A program made the position numbers and the translations under genes. From assembly GCA_013115145.1 (NCBI GenBank), contig JAAPAO010000585.1:1-22162 (forward strand): a DNA stretch of 22,162 nt, read 5' to 3'. Shown one piece after another: positions 9,576 through 18,805 of the stretch (positions within the stretch are counted from its first letter, which is position 1; every line of letters begins with the position of its first letter). The stretch comes from Perkinsus chesapeaki (Eukaryota; Perkinsozoa; Perkinsida; Perkinsidae). The notes beneath the pieces were generated by a model. That model had not been told where the DNA came from, ran no database searches, and saw nothing but the letters and a program-made list of their open reading frames with translations.

Positions 9576-12500
9576 ATCGTCTTGTAAAGAGATTTTATCA
9601 TTTTGTTAAGCCTTTGTGTTCCACTGTGACGATTGGAAAAGTGTTGATAACCACACGAACGCAAGAGGCTTTTATTGGGAGCCTCGAAGGCCGTCGATGA
9701 TCTGTCTCAAACCACACGTCGTCCGTCGATGTAATGATCATTAGTCTAGCCTGTATGGCTAGAGTTATAAGCGAAGAGTGATACCAAAAACAGCCCTTGA
9801 AATTAATTCAAACCGTGGAATCATTGGGGATAATTTATTCCTAAGAACAAGTAATCGATTGTCGTTGTTCGATATACAGTGGAAGCTCGTATGGCAGAAA
9901 ACTAGATATTATCAATCATCTGACGAGCTGATCGTCTTTCCCTTTAACAAATTATACAAGAGTAGGGGTAAGGCGGGTGAAGAGAGATGACAATCAGAGC
10001 GAGGCTAACTCACCGACACCAACTTTCACAGTTGTGAATCAAAGCTGGTGATACCATCTGGTGATTCATAGTGTGGAGCAAGTCGTAAGTCTAATGAGGC
10101 GCGTAGACAAGGCGCAAGTAGGGAGGTACTGTGAGTAGTTAATATAATGATTATACACCGCGCGTCAAATTCTTATCAGCTCGTGTTTTTCAAGGGTTTA
10201 AGAACAACTAAGGTGTACTCATCAACGATTACCTCAAGGATATGTTCCCTACTAGGGAAGAACAACCCACAGGCGTAGCCTGTAGCTCTCTCGAGTCGAG
10301 ACTCATGAGACTCAATCGATGCGTATGTTGCCTTGAGTGGTAATGAACACTGCTCATTGAGCAGTAACAGATGGCTATGCTATTTCCGACTGATGGTAAG
10401 TCAGCCATCGTATAACGACCAATTCTGAAAGATCGACTGTTCCTCGAGGAGGCTGCCATGAGATTTGGAAATGGGGTGAAAAAGATAACAGAGTTGGGAA
10501 GTTCGGGGATTGATGGGCTTGGTTTAGAATCTAAACTGTAGATAGACAGCGTGGCAGTAATGCCCTTGCGTGACTGTCTCACACCGTGCGGCCAGAAGTT
10601 CCTAAATTCCAATTGTTTCACTGATGTTCCGAAATTGAAATTCCTGATTAACCACCTCCCCGTCCAAGATGTGAGTATATCGGCACACCCAGGCGCTGAG
10701 CGCTAGTTGAAGGGAGCGTAAGGGCGTAAGAGTGAGCATGATCGCTGCCACGGTGGGACTGAGCTTTCTTTTTCAAGAAGTTCGGGAGACACTGCATCCG
10801 TGATGCATGCCGAAGGTCGATGCTCACTAGGCTCCCAGTTTTGCGTATCAACATGATACTGTCGGGTTATCACTTACTCAAGACTTCAACAGCAATGCGT
10901 TCTGTTCGGAGCCGTGAACCAACGATAGTCACAAGCGTACAGCGAATGTTGCACTGAGCGAAGGGCACGGGAATCAACAAATGATAAGCCAATGTTGTCA
11001 GACTGCGAAAACCCCCATCCTACGATTCGTGAGCAATGAATGTGAATCATAGCATATTGCTAATAGTCACTATTAAATAGTGTTGTTGGGTAGCCAGGGA
11101 AGCTCATGCGTATTCTGTCGCAGAAGGGCTCACAGAAGTTCTGTGAGGACCACAGTTTGGTCCCATCCGATGAGTCCGTCCCTATCTGAGTCAGATAATC
11201 TGACTACAAGAACGGTATACAACACTGAGGGTGAAGTCCCTGTAGTATGCCATTTGTGAGTTCGATGGATGACACGTACTATGGCAGCGCTCAGGACAGA
11301 ACGCGTGACGGCTGCGTCGGTCCAAACCCGGAAGTGACTACTAGTCACTGACTAGAGTACCATCTGGAGCACTTCAATTGAGCCCGGTATAGTAATCACT
11401 GTATTTCATCGGTTAGTAGCCACTTCTTATCACATAATATTTTTATCCACAATACAGTTTACTGCGTATTGTGAGGTAATAATCTTCAAGACATCTACTC
11501 TTAACAGCTAAGGATGTTCAAACCACAAGCTGCAGCCCAACTAGAACTACAAGTACAAGTAAATGGAGGGAAGAGGGAGCAGCACACAAATATCTTTAGG
11601 TCGCCGTTCACGGCAAGGGGAGCGGAAGTCCAGCGTCCACTACGAGCTCTAGTTTCGAACTTGGAGCTTCACACGAGAGTGCAATGTCACTGCTGAGGGC
11701 CTCAGCCTGCGGCTTTCACGCTCGAGCCATGCACGGTGAAATCGAGGCGATGTCATCAAGTCGGTGGCAACGTCACGAGGGATCCAAAACCAAAGGGTTT
11801 GCCTTGAGCGGTTGAGGTTGGTAGCCTTAGGACCTAAGGCTTAGGTTACCAAAGTTAGCAGTACCATGAGCATGAAAATAGATGCAGTACGGACATTGAT
11901 ATCCGTAACGGGGAGGTTAACTTCCCAAGTCAACGCAGGATTTGTCCAGCAGAGAGCGGACAGCTAACCCTCAACACGGTGTTGACAACATCTGTAGTAG
12001 GTGTACTAGCGGGCCGCTAGTAGCGGTAAACCCTATTGAATTGACGTGAGGAGGTAACTCACATGCTGCACGTGATTAACCGTGAATCATTCACGTGAAG
12101 TGAAGTTCACATGGAGCTGTTCTATTGGAGCACTGTACGTATCATTAAGACGCTTCGCCCAGATGAAACAGGGGCCCCTTCGGCATCCAGCACTCTCCCC
12201 TATGTAGCAAGAAAACTAGATCATGTTTTTAGCATTTGAGTTGAGCCGATCGCGAACCTCGCTCTTTGTCATCAAGTGAGATCACTGTCATCGCTCAAAT
12301 ACAGGGCTCCTGTAACGGGGGCGAGGTACCCCAGGAGCCGTTGAAACTAGCGTTCCGAAGGAACCCAACACAATAAGTCTAGTTGAAAGTTTTCGAATGT
12401 TCTCCTTAAATGGCATATACTAAAGACAGCACCATGTTCAACCCGTTGACGTTACATGCTGGTTAACTGTCAATCTCACCGCAAGGGTCTAATCTGTAAT

Positions 12501-12679
12501 CTTGGCACATCACATTGTGATGATCACAAAGAAGAATTCTTAACAACATACACAAAGACCAGCATGAGTAGTCATTAGGAGTTAACGGCATACTGCTGCC
12601 AGGGCATACTATAATAGATTAGGAAGCTTGAGGAATATCTCCTCAGCATATTGAATAGCTGGTTTGAGCTTCTGTCAGA
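9576..12679. other. Gene-free, palindrome-rich region
   Basis: No credible ORF over 3.1 kb. It contains many short perfect inverted repeats. Odd palindromes with one central base: 10245-10259, 10349-10365, 11068-11082, 11129-11147, 11189-11205, 11333-11349, 11692-11706, 11823-11841, 12004-12022, 12081-12095. Other hairpins: 9745-9763 (7 bp), 10035-10068 (7 bp), 10269-10283 (6 bp), 10793-10807, 11448-11473 (8 bp plus a nested 4 bp), 12305-12339 (8 bp plus a nested 4 bp), 12352-12364. Even palindromes: 9733-9742, 10441-10450, 12170-12179. The sequences are unrelated to each other. Confidence 0.75.
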
Positions 12680-13141
12680 TTATAAGCAGCCTAGTTGCTG
12701 ACACAATCCTCTGGCCACGTCATCGTCAAGTTGTGGTACAACTCGATATTCCTCCTCGCTCAGGCTCATGTCGATCGCTGCGTCTCTCTGGGCCATGTAG
12801 AAGTCAATATAGGTGAAGCCATCCGACCTTATTTCTTGGAAAATTCGATGATATCTAACAGCATGAACATAAGCATCAAGGGCTGCTAAATCCCAATCGA
12901 GAACAAAGGTGGAGGTCCCATCGTGTTCATGGAGCACGCCGGGGACTTTGACTGTGCGAAATGATGGCCTAAGGCCGGGCAAGTTGAACAGGCATGAGTA
13001 GTTGGCAACTTCCGGACAGAGAATCGTCAGCTTGAATGGGTCGTCACCCTGTTGAATACCAAATATTCTCGTACCGGATGCATATAACACATTGAGTGGC
13101 AGCAGTATGAGGAAGTATAGAGCGATAGTGGGTGAGGTCAT
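12680..13141 (-). CDS. Small secreted protein, unknown function (153 aa)
   Basis: A single uninterrupted frame in an otherwise gene-free stretch. It begins with a classical signal peptide (MTSPTIALYFLILLPLNVLYA, probable cut after the last A, about residue 21). The mature part has four Cys (CPEVANYSCL and the C-terminal CQQLGC), which could form two disulfides, and an aromatic- and acid-rich middle (FVLDWDLAALDAYVHAVRY). I recognise no family. The palindromes that fill the flanking DNA are absent from it, which supports real coding use. Introns cannot be excluded upstream of the ATG. Confidence 0.6.
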   Translation of the reverse strand: MTSPTIALYFLILLPLNVLYASGTRIFGIQQGDDPFKLTILCPEVANYSCLFNLPGLRPSFRTVKVPGVLHEHDGTSTFVLDWDLAALDAYVHAVRYHRIFQEIRSDGFTYIDFYMAQRDAAIDMSLSEEEYRVVPQLDDDVARGLCQQLGCL

Positions 13142-13966
13142 TTGTCCTATAGCTGAGTGAGATGAGTATGAACATCAAGTAGAGATGACGCAAAGCGACA
13201 GCCACCAAGTACAACGTGCTGATCTTATGGCCCACCAGTGACGGGCCTCATCATCTCCGATTTACATGAGCCGCTTCATCGTGACACAACAAATTGCCTC
13301 CATAACTGCGCGCCTGCATAAGAGTTGTCTATTTTCAGAAGTGTGAATACATACAGATCAGCGTAGCAGAAATAAAGGGAACTCGTCAGAGTGCTACCAA
13401 GGAAGCCTGTCAGTTAGGCACGGGGCTTGAGTTCGGCACAACTGTTCTGGATCGAGTCAATAATACGGGAATGTATTTGCGGTGTTAAGCTCCCGAGAGC
13501 CTGTGAGACCATGTTATCGGATAACACTGTTCTCACTGAATGTGAATGACGGAAGGCAGAAGCTGGGAGACTCTCAGTAAGAGTATTACCTCGATGCGTA
13601 CTACGCAAGCGCTTAATTCCGAAAGAATCCTTCGGAAGGAGACAAGATAGGTGCGGGCGCGGGAGCACCACACTAAATGTGGCGCATGTAGGGATTCCCC
13701 TCAAGCCGACGTTTTTGATAGCATACATTGGGCCGCCCAAGTTGGGCGGACAGAGAATCGTTTCGGTTTTGGGCAGCGCGAAAAGGGCGCTTATGGGCGT
13801 GGCACGGAATGAACGCCATGCAGGCATACCGGTCAGTCTTTGAGTTGCACGCGTGCGCATTCATCTTTCTTCTGCGCCTCCTTTTTGTCGCTTCGGCGCA
13901 AGTTGGGCTGCCAGTCAGCCGCTGCCCAATTTGAACGTAAATTGCGTTCTAATCACTGGCAGGTAT

Positions 13967-13994
13967 GGGTGCTGTGGGGTATGGGTTTTGGGGG
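13967..13994 (+). other. Possible G-quadruplex motif
   Basis: Four G runs, GGG-6-GGGG-3-GGG-4-GGGGG, fit the usual quadruplex pattern; a C-run follows at 14036-14045. Confidence 0.5.
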
Positions 13995-14373
13995 ACAGTA
14001 ATTGACCCTTAGCGGTGTAGGTCCGCTCCCACCTTGCCCCCCCCCACTGTCAAGTACCCAGCTACGCCACTGATGTCATACTGTGTTGGCCGGCTGTCGC
14101 TAGAGATATCGAAAGCGCTGTTGTTACTGTATTCGCATTGAAGGGTTTATGTGTTTATAAGGATTGCGTTCGTCTAGTATGACTTAATACATCATTTACC
14201 TTCTTTCACAGCGGCAGCTTCAGGTAGGCTAAGTGTGCTGAGGGCCTTTTATAACCGACGATGACTCTCGAGACTATCCGTCGTATGCAAAACAACAACA
14301 TGCTAAACGCGAGAGATCCTGCGCGGGTATTTCGAACATCTCCGTGTTAAAATTCAAATCCACACCGGGAGGG

Positions 14374-14412
14374 CCCAGCAGCAGCGGCTGACCCGCTGTG
14401 ACTCGTCCCGGT
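14374..14412. repeat. Nested hairpin (possible structured RNA)
   Basis: Outer stem ACCGGGA/TCCCGGT (7 bp) encloses an inner hairpin CAGCGG/CCGCTG (6 bp, 5-nt loop) within 39 nt. Confidence 0.55.
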
Positions 14413-14721
14413 AGGAGTATTCGACTGTCAGATTCCACCAGGTCATCCTACCGAAACCATTCGTGAATAGGTATCATCCTTGGACTTCCTTGAACACCCA
14501 ACCGGGATGGATCGTCTCCGCCCATAATTCCACATTGATGTTTTTCAATGACCACCGTTTGACTGGCCGTGAGTGTTGCCGAATTAATACTTGTGAACGT
14601 TCGGCATGGTATGACCGAAACGCAACAGAATAATAATAAGCGACAGTAACGGTTGCTAATGTTACAATACATTCACAGCCGCCGACGGCCTGCGAGGGGA
14701 ATGAACAAAACCGTCAATGCG

Positions 14722-16320
14722 TTATGTCCTACCTTGGTAGAAACGCCTCTGTTGTTGATGTGTTTCCTGTTGCTGTTGTTGTTGTTGTTGCTGGGCGGGC
14801 AGGAGGGGTGATGTTAGTGTACCATTACTTGACACATCGAGGCTCGACTGAACATGGAGGGATTGATACGGAATCCGTGAAACGAATAACTCACTCGATG
14901 GGATAGGGGAGGACTTCGTCTGTTGGCTGGCCAAAACACAAATAGGATGAGCAGTGACGGTATCCATTCGGTCACAAAATAGACCTAGGAAGTATCTTAG
15001 CTAGATGCATGCTCTAAGGCTGCCGGAGTGTTACTATGGAATCCCACGCCTGTCTGTCAATACCAGGAGGGCCGACAGTCTTCACCAGCCCGACACCGAA
15101 GAGGACCTCACTCATTCCTCGCACTAGAAATATGAGAGGGCATGTCAATGTCAATACCAGCACCTGAGTAACACGTCCAATGCTGATAGAGAGGATAAGC
15201 AAGATACTCGATTAATCACAGACTTGTTCCGGGATTGGCCAATTTGCCGAGCATTTCCCGACAGTTGTCGGCGAGATCTATCACGCAATTGACCGGACAC
15301 TTGCAACTGAAAGGGGAAATGGCAAACAAAAGGCAATAGAGAAGATGGCTTACACCATAGTAGAAGAACAGGATCGAACAGATTATGTAAAGAAGGCCCA
15401 CGACAAAGTAAATGTATCTGAAGAGTCGCTGATGAGCAGGAAGACGACTCTAGGGCCTACTGGTTGTATTCTTTCCATGCAGAGAGCAAGAAGGTTACAA
15501 TCGATATTATTATAAAAACGCCATATCTGACATTGATGATCGAGGATGTGATTAAATATGGCTTATTACACTGCAATATTGACAAATATGCAAATTGGCC
15601 GCAAAAGTGGATGTGACACCAACACCGCTGCATAGTAAACCTACCACAGAAATGAAGTCGCTCACGTAAAGGTGATGATCACCTGTGCCCAGAATAGAAT
15701 AACTATGCTGTATGTGGAGAGGAAAAGCAACGATGGGAAAATCATGAAGACATCATTTGTCCAGCTCTGAGATGGAAATACTATCTGGCAGCTCGTCAGC
15801 AGGTCATACCTGCACCGGATGCTCCAATCGGTGCATTCTGACTTCAAAATGAATGACTGCATCAAAAACAAGTGAGAGGGCCCGTGCGGCATTGGAGATG
15901 CAGAGAGCCAGTAGAAAGAAGAACCTAGTACGCCCTCCAGTGAGGGATATCGGAGGTATCTGAAAATACCCGATGCAGGATTCGAACCTACGACCATCTG
16001 CTCCGTAGGCAGACATTCTATCCAGCTGAACTAATCGGGCGATGTAGGCCTAATCCTATGTTCAACACTAAGACGAGTGTGAAGCCAGTGAAGGCTTCTT
16101 GGAACCCCGCGATGCTGACACTCACCGCATCAGCTCTCTTCTCCTCTTGTCTTTGTTTTATTAATTGCCTCGCTAATACGATTGCCACAGCCAAGAATAA
16201 ACCACAATCGACATAGGCCAGCACCGCTGCATAAGCTGAGTTGTGCGCGAACACCTCATCAATCGTGAACAGGTCCTCCTCGAAATCCTTAACAACACTG
16301 AGCGTCGATGCTGATGACAT
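14722..16320 (-). CDS. THH1/TOM1/TOM3-like seven-transmembrane protein (about 357 aa)
   Basis: Ten exons, read on the minus strand: 16126-16320, 15810-15959, 15683-15766, 15570-15640, 15461-15526, 15354-15417, 15208-15306, 15035-15163, 14895-14984, 14722-14847. All junction phases agree, and eight of nine introns are 42-50 nt. Seven hydrophobic segments follow in order: YVDCGLFLAVAIVLA, RFFFLLALCISNAARALSLV, FPSLLFLSTYSIVILFWAQ, CIFVNIAVYGVFIIISIV, YIYFVVGLLYIICSILFF, VLVLTLTCPLIFLV and WIPSLLILFVFW. The segment after TM1 (RQLIKQRQEEKR) and the last helix followed by a Pro/Arg-rich tail resemble THH1/TOM1/TOM3 and GPR137 proteins, endomembrane proteins linked to Rab/Arl signalling. A nine-Gln run sits near the C-terminus. 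The first intron (15960-16125) is long because it holds a complete tRNA-Arg gene. The seven-TM architecture is clear; the family name is moderately supported. Confidence 0.7.
15967..16040 (-). tRNA. tRNA-Arg (anticodon ACG), nested in an intron
   Basis: Complete cloverleaf with no misfit: acceptor stem GCCCGAT/ATCGGGT (first pair G-U), D stem GTTC/GAAT with GG in the loop, anticodon stem TCTGC/GCAGA around loop CTACGGA (anticodon ACG, reads CGU), T stem GTAGG/CCTGC around TTCGAAT, discriminator A, no encoded CCA. The A box (TAGTTCAGCTGG) and B box (GGTTCGAATCC) match pol III promoters. It lies, in the same orientation, in the first intron of the seven-TM protein gene; the T-run after the tRNA (TATTTTCAG) is at once a pol III terminator and the intron's splice acceptor. 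Confidence 0.93.
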
Positions 16321-16650
16321 CACAAACACTGAACGACAAATACGTAAAAATTGCCTCAAACAATAATGATAGTGACACGCCACTTTCTTAAAGTGTTATA
16401 TAAAATTACAGGATAAATTGATTAACTACAACGGTGTTCTCGCTGTTGATGATGCCTTGTAGCTGCTCAAAGGCGGTAAGGTGATGACCCTATCCCCACT
16501 GGTACACAATTCTGATAATAATAATAAAGAAACAACTTTTTTCAATGATGCAGCAGGAATGATGTATACTATAACGTCAGAAGCAAGTTTACAAAAAAAT
16601 CGACAACCGTATTAGTAGTAACAACTGTCTCCCTCATTCGATACGAGGCG

Positions 16651-16687
16651 ACGGGCGAAGGTTCGATCCCCAGCGAGAGTAGTTTTC
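16651..16687 (+). repeat. tRNA 3'-end between two genes
   Basis: GGTTCGATCC at 16660-16669, 13 nt, TTTT. It abuts the stop codon of the UBA-protein gene on the opposite strand (the T-run complement is TAGAAAAC). Upstream sequence does not fold into a full tRNA, though CCTC/GAGG around 16631-16648 could be a relic arm. This is the only strong copy not inside an intron I can define. Confidence 0.65.
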
Positions 16688-18459
16688 TAGTAATTATCAA
16701 GTATCCAGTTTGTGGCATCCTCGAGCGTTGGGTGATGCATCAAGGCTTCTTGTATTTGATCTTGCTCGAAACCAATTTCCCGAAGTTCAGCTGAATAAAA
16801 TGCGAGGTGCCGGGATCGAACCCGCGACCCCCCTTACCAGCTGTCTTCTTGATCTCTGCTTTCTGCTCCTCTATTCGTTCCCTCTCTTCGCTATTAGCTC
16901 CTGCGAACAGTATGTTCAGGACCTCCTCGTTGTCATCATCCATGGTAGTTGCTCGACTCTGACCAGCCATCTCGCCTAGCTCCGCATCCAAGCTCGCAAC
17001 CTGCGCCATTAAATTCCAAAACTCTCCCACCCACCCTCATGCCTACCGCGTCTCGATTTGACTCGACAACAACAGGAGGGGGAGGTGGCGGAGGAGGAGG
17101 AGGCGGCGGCAGCGGAGGACTTCGAGTCGGCGGCGCAGGAGTCGGTGACGTCCCAGGCGGAGAACGGGTCAGAACGGGCTCGCTCTTCTCTTCGGGCAAC
17201 GCCTACACCATTAGTAACGATGCACGCGAAGACCCAAGCAGTTACATTAGCGGAGGTTCGATCCCCGGAGGAGACACTTTTAATGGGCATTTCTCCAGTT
17301 AGCAAGTCGGTCGGCTGGCCAGCGAAGGGGTTCGTGCTTCGGCTCATCTCGACGGGAGGGGGAGGTGGAGAACTATGAGGAGGCTCTGCCCGCCTCGGGA
17401 CAGCTTCTTGCCAAGCAGCGTTGCCGAATGAAGCATCCTAAAAAATCAAAATCCCGATTGCGAGGATCGAACCGGCGCCTACTCCAGACGGATGTCGGCC
17501 ACCACCGCCCTTCTTCCTCCGACTTCCCGATCGAGGCCGCCATGGATCGCTGTTGAAGTTATCTGGGTTTGGCCACTCGACCGGTTGAGGCGGCGGAGGT
17601 GGCGGGGGCTGCTGCTGTGAGTATGCCCCTCCGCCATTTCGATGATATTCGCCGGTATTTCCGCGCTGCAGGGATTGCCTACAACCATTCCAGCGTAATC
17701 GAAAGGTCCTCGGTTCGATCCCTGGCTACAGTTTTTTCTGCAAAGCATCGTTTTGTCCCATTAGTGCCGCCGCTGAGGGCGTTGGACTTCCCGCATTGTA
17801 ATGAGCCCCACCAGAGGGCATTCCCGTAAATACATTCGGCGGGCATCCGTAACCCTTCCCGAAATTCCCCTGGCGATTCGGATAAACAGGGCCCGGTGGA
17901 GGTCCTCCTCCTCCTGCTGCTGCTGGCATGATTCGTTGATTTATGTAACCAGGTGGCGGATAGACTGGCATGAACCCCTGTGGAGGTGGAGGAGGAGGAG
18001 GTCCTCCCGGTTGCATCATCATAGGGGAGTTCGGATATGCCGCAAATCTGACAAAACAACTATGATAAACGAGGAGCTTCACGACTATCATCAAACATAA
18101 GCAAATGATGAATTAGATATTATAATCCAACCACCACCGGTAGCAGCAGCACTATTGCCTTACACATTATGCCGCATGTCCTGCTGCTGCTGTTGTGGAG
18201 GGCCACCACCGCCGCCGTACATCTGCTGTTGCCCAACTTGCTGCTGTGCTATCATCTGGCTCTTCTTTTTCAACTCTCTCAACGCCTTCGCAACATCAAC
18301 GAAGACAGGACGTCTACTCTCTCTCGGGTCGATCTAAAAATACCCTAGCCGGGATTCGAACCCACGCCTCCTACGCAACGCAGTGCCAGGTCAGCAAGGT
18401 CCGATGCTACACCAGGATTCCACCCGCAGCTCCATTGTATCTGATCCAGCAGTTATCAT
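16687..18459 (-). CDS. Proline-rich UBA-domain protein (about 434 aa), possible endocytic adaptor
   Basis: Eight exons on the minus strand: 18424-18459, 18164-18333, 17730-18047, 17483-17678, 17276-17437, 17047-17202, 16838-17000, 16687-16790, all in consistent phase. The protein opens with a basic helix (VAKALRELKKKSQMIAQQQ), passes through Gly/Gln/Pro tracts (GGPPPPPPPQGF, a 12-Pro run near 17090-17115), and ends with a charged coiled stretch (EERERIEEQKAEIKK) and a C-terminal UBA domain: LREIGFEQDQIQEAL followed by TLEDATNWILDNY, stop at 16687. UBA domains bind ubiquitin. An NPF (STNPFAG) and a DPW (NSDPWRP) tripeptide are typical ligands of EH-domain and AP-2 proteins, so an endocytic or sorting role is possible but inferred. 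At least four of its seven introns carry a tRNA-like element. ATG 18459 is the first start; ATG 18435 is an alternative. The donor of the intron ending at 17203 is ambiguous (17275 or a GTAACT near 17245). Confidence 0.7.
16795..16832 (-). repeat. Sense tRNA 3'-end in a 47-nt intron (16791-16837)
   Basis: The minus strand reads GCGGGTTCGATCCC, then the acceptor strand, then ATTTTATTCAG, which is the splice acceptor. Donor is GTAAGG. Removal links the coiled stretch to the UBA domain in phase 1. T-stem pairing is 4 of 5. Confidence 0.85.
17245..17284 (+). repeat. Antisense tRNA 3'-end in intron 17203-17275
   Basis: GGTTCGATCC at 17255-17264, 13 nt, TTTT. If the donor is at 17275 the intron is 73 nt, the length of a tRNA. 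If the donor is the GTAACT near 17245 the element would instead be translated (SVSSGDRTSAN); both choices keep the frame. Confidence 0.65.
17444..17482 (-). repeat. Sense tRNA 3'-end in a 45-nt intron (17438-17482)
   Basis: The minus strand begins GTAGGCGCCGGTTCGATCC, then 12 nt, TTTT, and ends TTTTTTAG. The B-box core starts 9 nt after the donor. The exon join RHPSG-DASFGN is phase 0. Confidence 0.8.
17697..17737 (+). repeat. Antisense tRNA 3'-end in a 51-nt intron (17679-17729)
   Basis: The plus strand reads AATCGAAAGGTCC (variable-loop-like), GGTTCGATCC at 17712-17721, 10 nt, then TTTTTT. The T-run falls in the upstream exon, where its complement encodes QKK. Intron ends are GTAG and TTGTAG; the join is phase 2. 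Confidence 0.8.
18341..18418 (-). pseudogene. Full-length tRNA-like sequence filling a 90-nt intron
   Basis: On the minus strand the acceptor strands ATCCTGG/CTAGGGT pair over 7 bp (two G-U), the D stem TAGC/GCTG pairs with GG in its loop, and the B box GGGTTCGAATCCC is perfect with 4 of 5 T-stem pairs. The anticodon arm is not canonical (about 3 nt too long, bulged), so I call it tRNA-like rather than a tRNA. The host intron is 18334-18423: just GTGGA before the tRNA body and TTTTTAG after it. It lies in sense orientation in the UBA-protein gene. Confidence 0.7.
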
Positions 18460-18805
18460 CCTTCAACCAAATACCAACAGTAAAGATTCACTTATTCCAA
18501 ATTGGAATTTCGTTTATCAGTTTGACTTGTGGATCACACAAACCCTGACAACGATAGACTTTTCACTCGCCACAAAATTATCAAGAACATTCATGAATAT
18601 AAAAAGAGTACATGACATGGCCGCGAGTGCCCGCTAGTGTGCACACCTCGGTTCGCGAGGACGGAAGAGTGCGAGTTCAAAATAAGTGTTTGAAACTTCT
18701 AATACAACTCATTCTAAAAAGATAGTGGTATGTATCATTAATTTCAACCATGTATAACATGGTTCATAATTGAGGAGATCTTAGTAAACTACTACAGGGC
18801 ATCGA
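18460..18805. other. Gap between kinase and UBA-protein genes, with two hairpins
   Basis: No gene seen; likely the 3' end of the kinase transcript and the promoter or leader of the UBA gene, both on the minus strand. CCTCG/CGAGG around GTTCG at 18646-18660 has the shape of a tRNA T-arm (5-bp stem). AACCATGT/ACATGGTT with loop ATA at 18746-18764 is an 8-bp hairpin. Confidence 0.5.

Larger units (their letters stand above)
13142..14721. other. Gene-free region with palindromes, a G-rich tract and a nested hairpin
   Basis: No convincing gene; the 148-aa and 74-aa minus-strand frames here lack any recognisable content. The palindrome pattern continues from the previous region: 13512-13526, 13595-13607, 13617-13637 (7-bp stem, 7-nt loop), 13733-13749 and GCACGCGTGC at 13847-13856. 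Palindromes thin out beyond about 13.95 kb. Confidence 0.6.

Noticed and set aside
10229-10621. 130-codon minus-strand ORF
   Set aside because: It overlaps several perfect palindromes and has no domain or signal; composition looks non-coding.
9576-12679. Group I or group II self-splicing intron, or rRNA fragments
   Set aside because: The many hairpins suggested a catalytic or ribosomal RNA, but I could not find a group II domain V, a group I P/Q/R/S core or any conserved rRNA block.
9745-13749. CRISPR array
   Set aside because: The palindromes differ in sequence and spacing; there are no identical repeats with uniform spacers.
13414-13860. 148-codon minus-strand ORF
   Set aside because: It runs through five palindromes whose symmetry is unrelated to reading frame; the peptide has no recognisable feature.
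15804-16016. ORF reading through the tRNA-Arg (RRFESCIGYFQ)
   Set aside because: This is a translated tRNA; the seven-TM exon starts at 15959 after the acceptor.
17801-18100. Plus-strand ORFs opposite the proline-rich exons
   Set aside because: Arg/Ser-rich shadows of the Pro/Gly tracts of the UBA gene.
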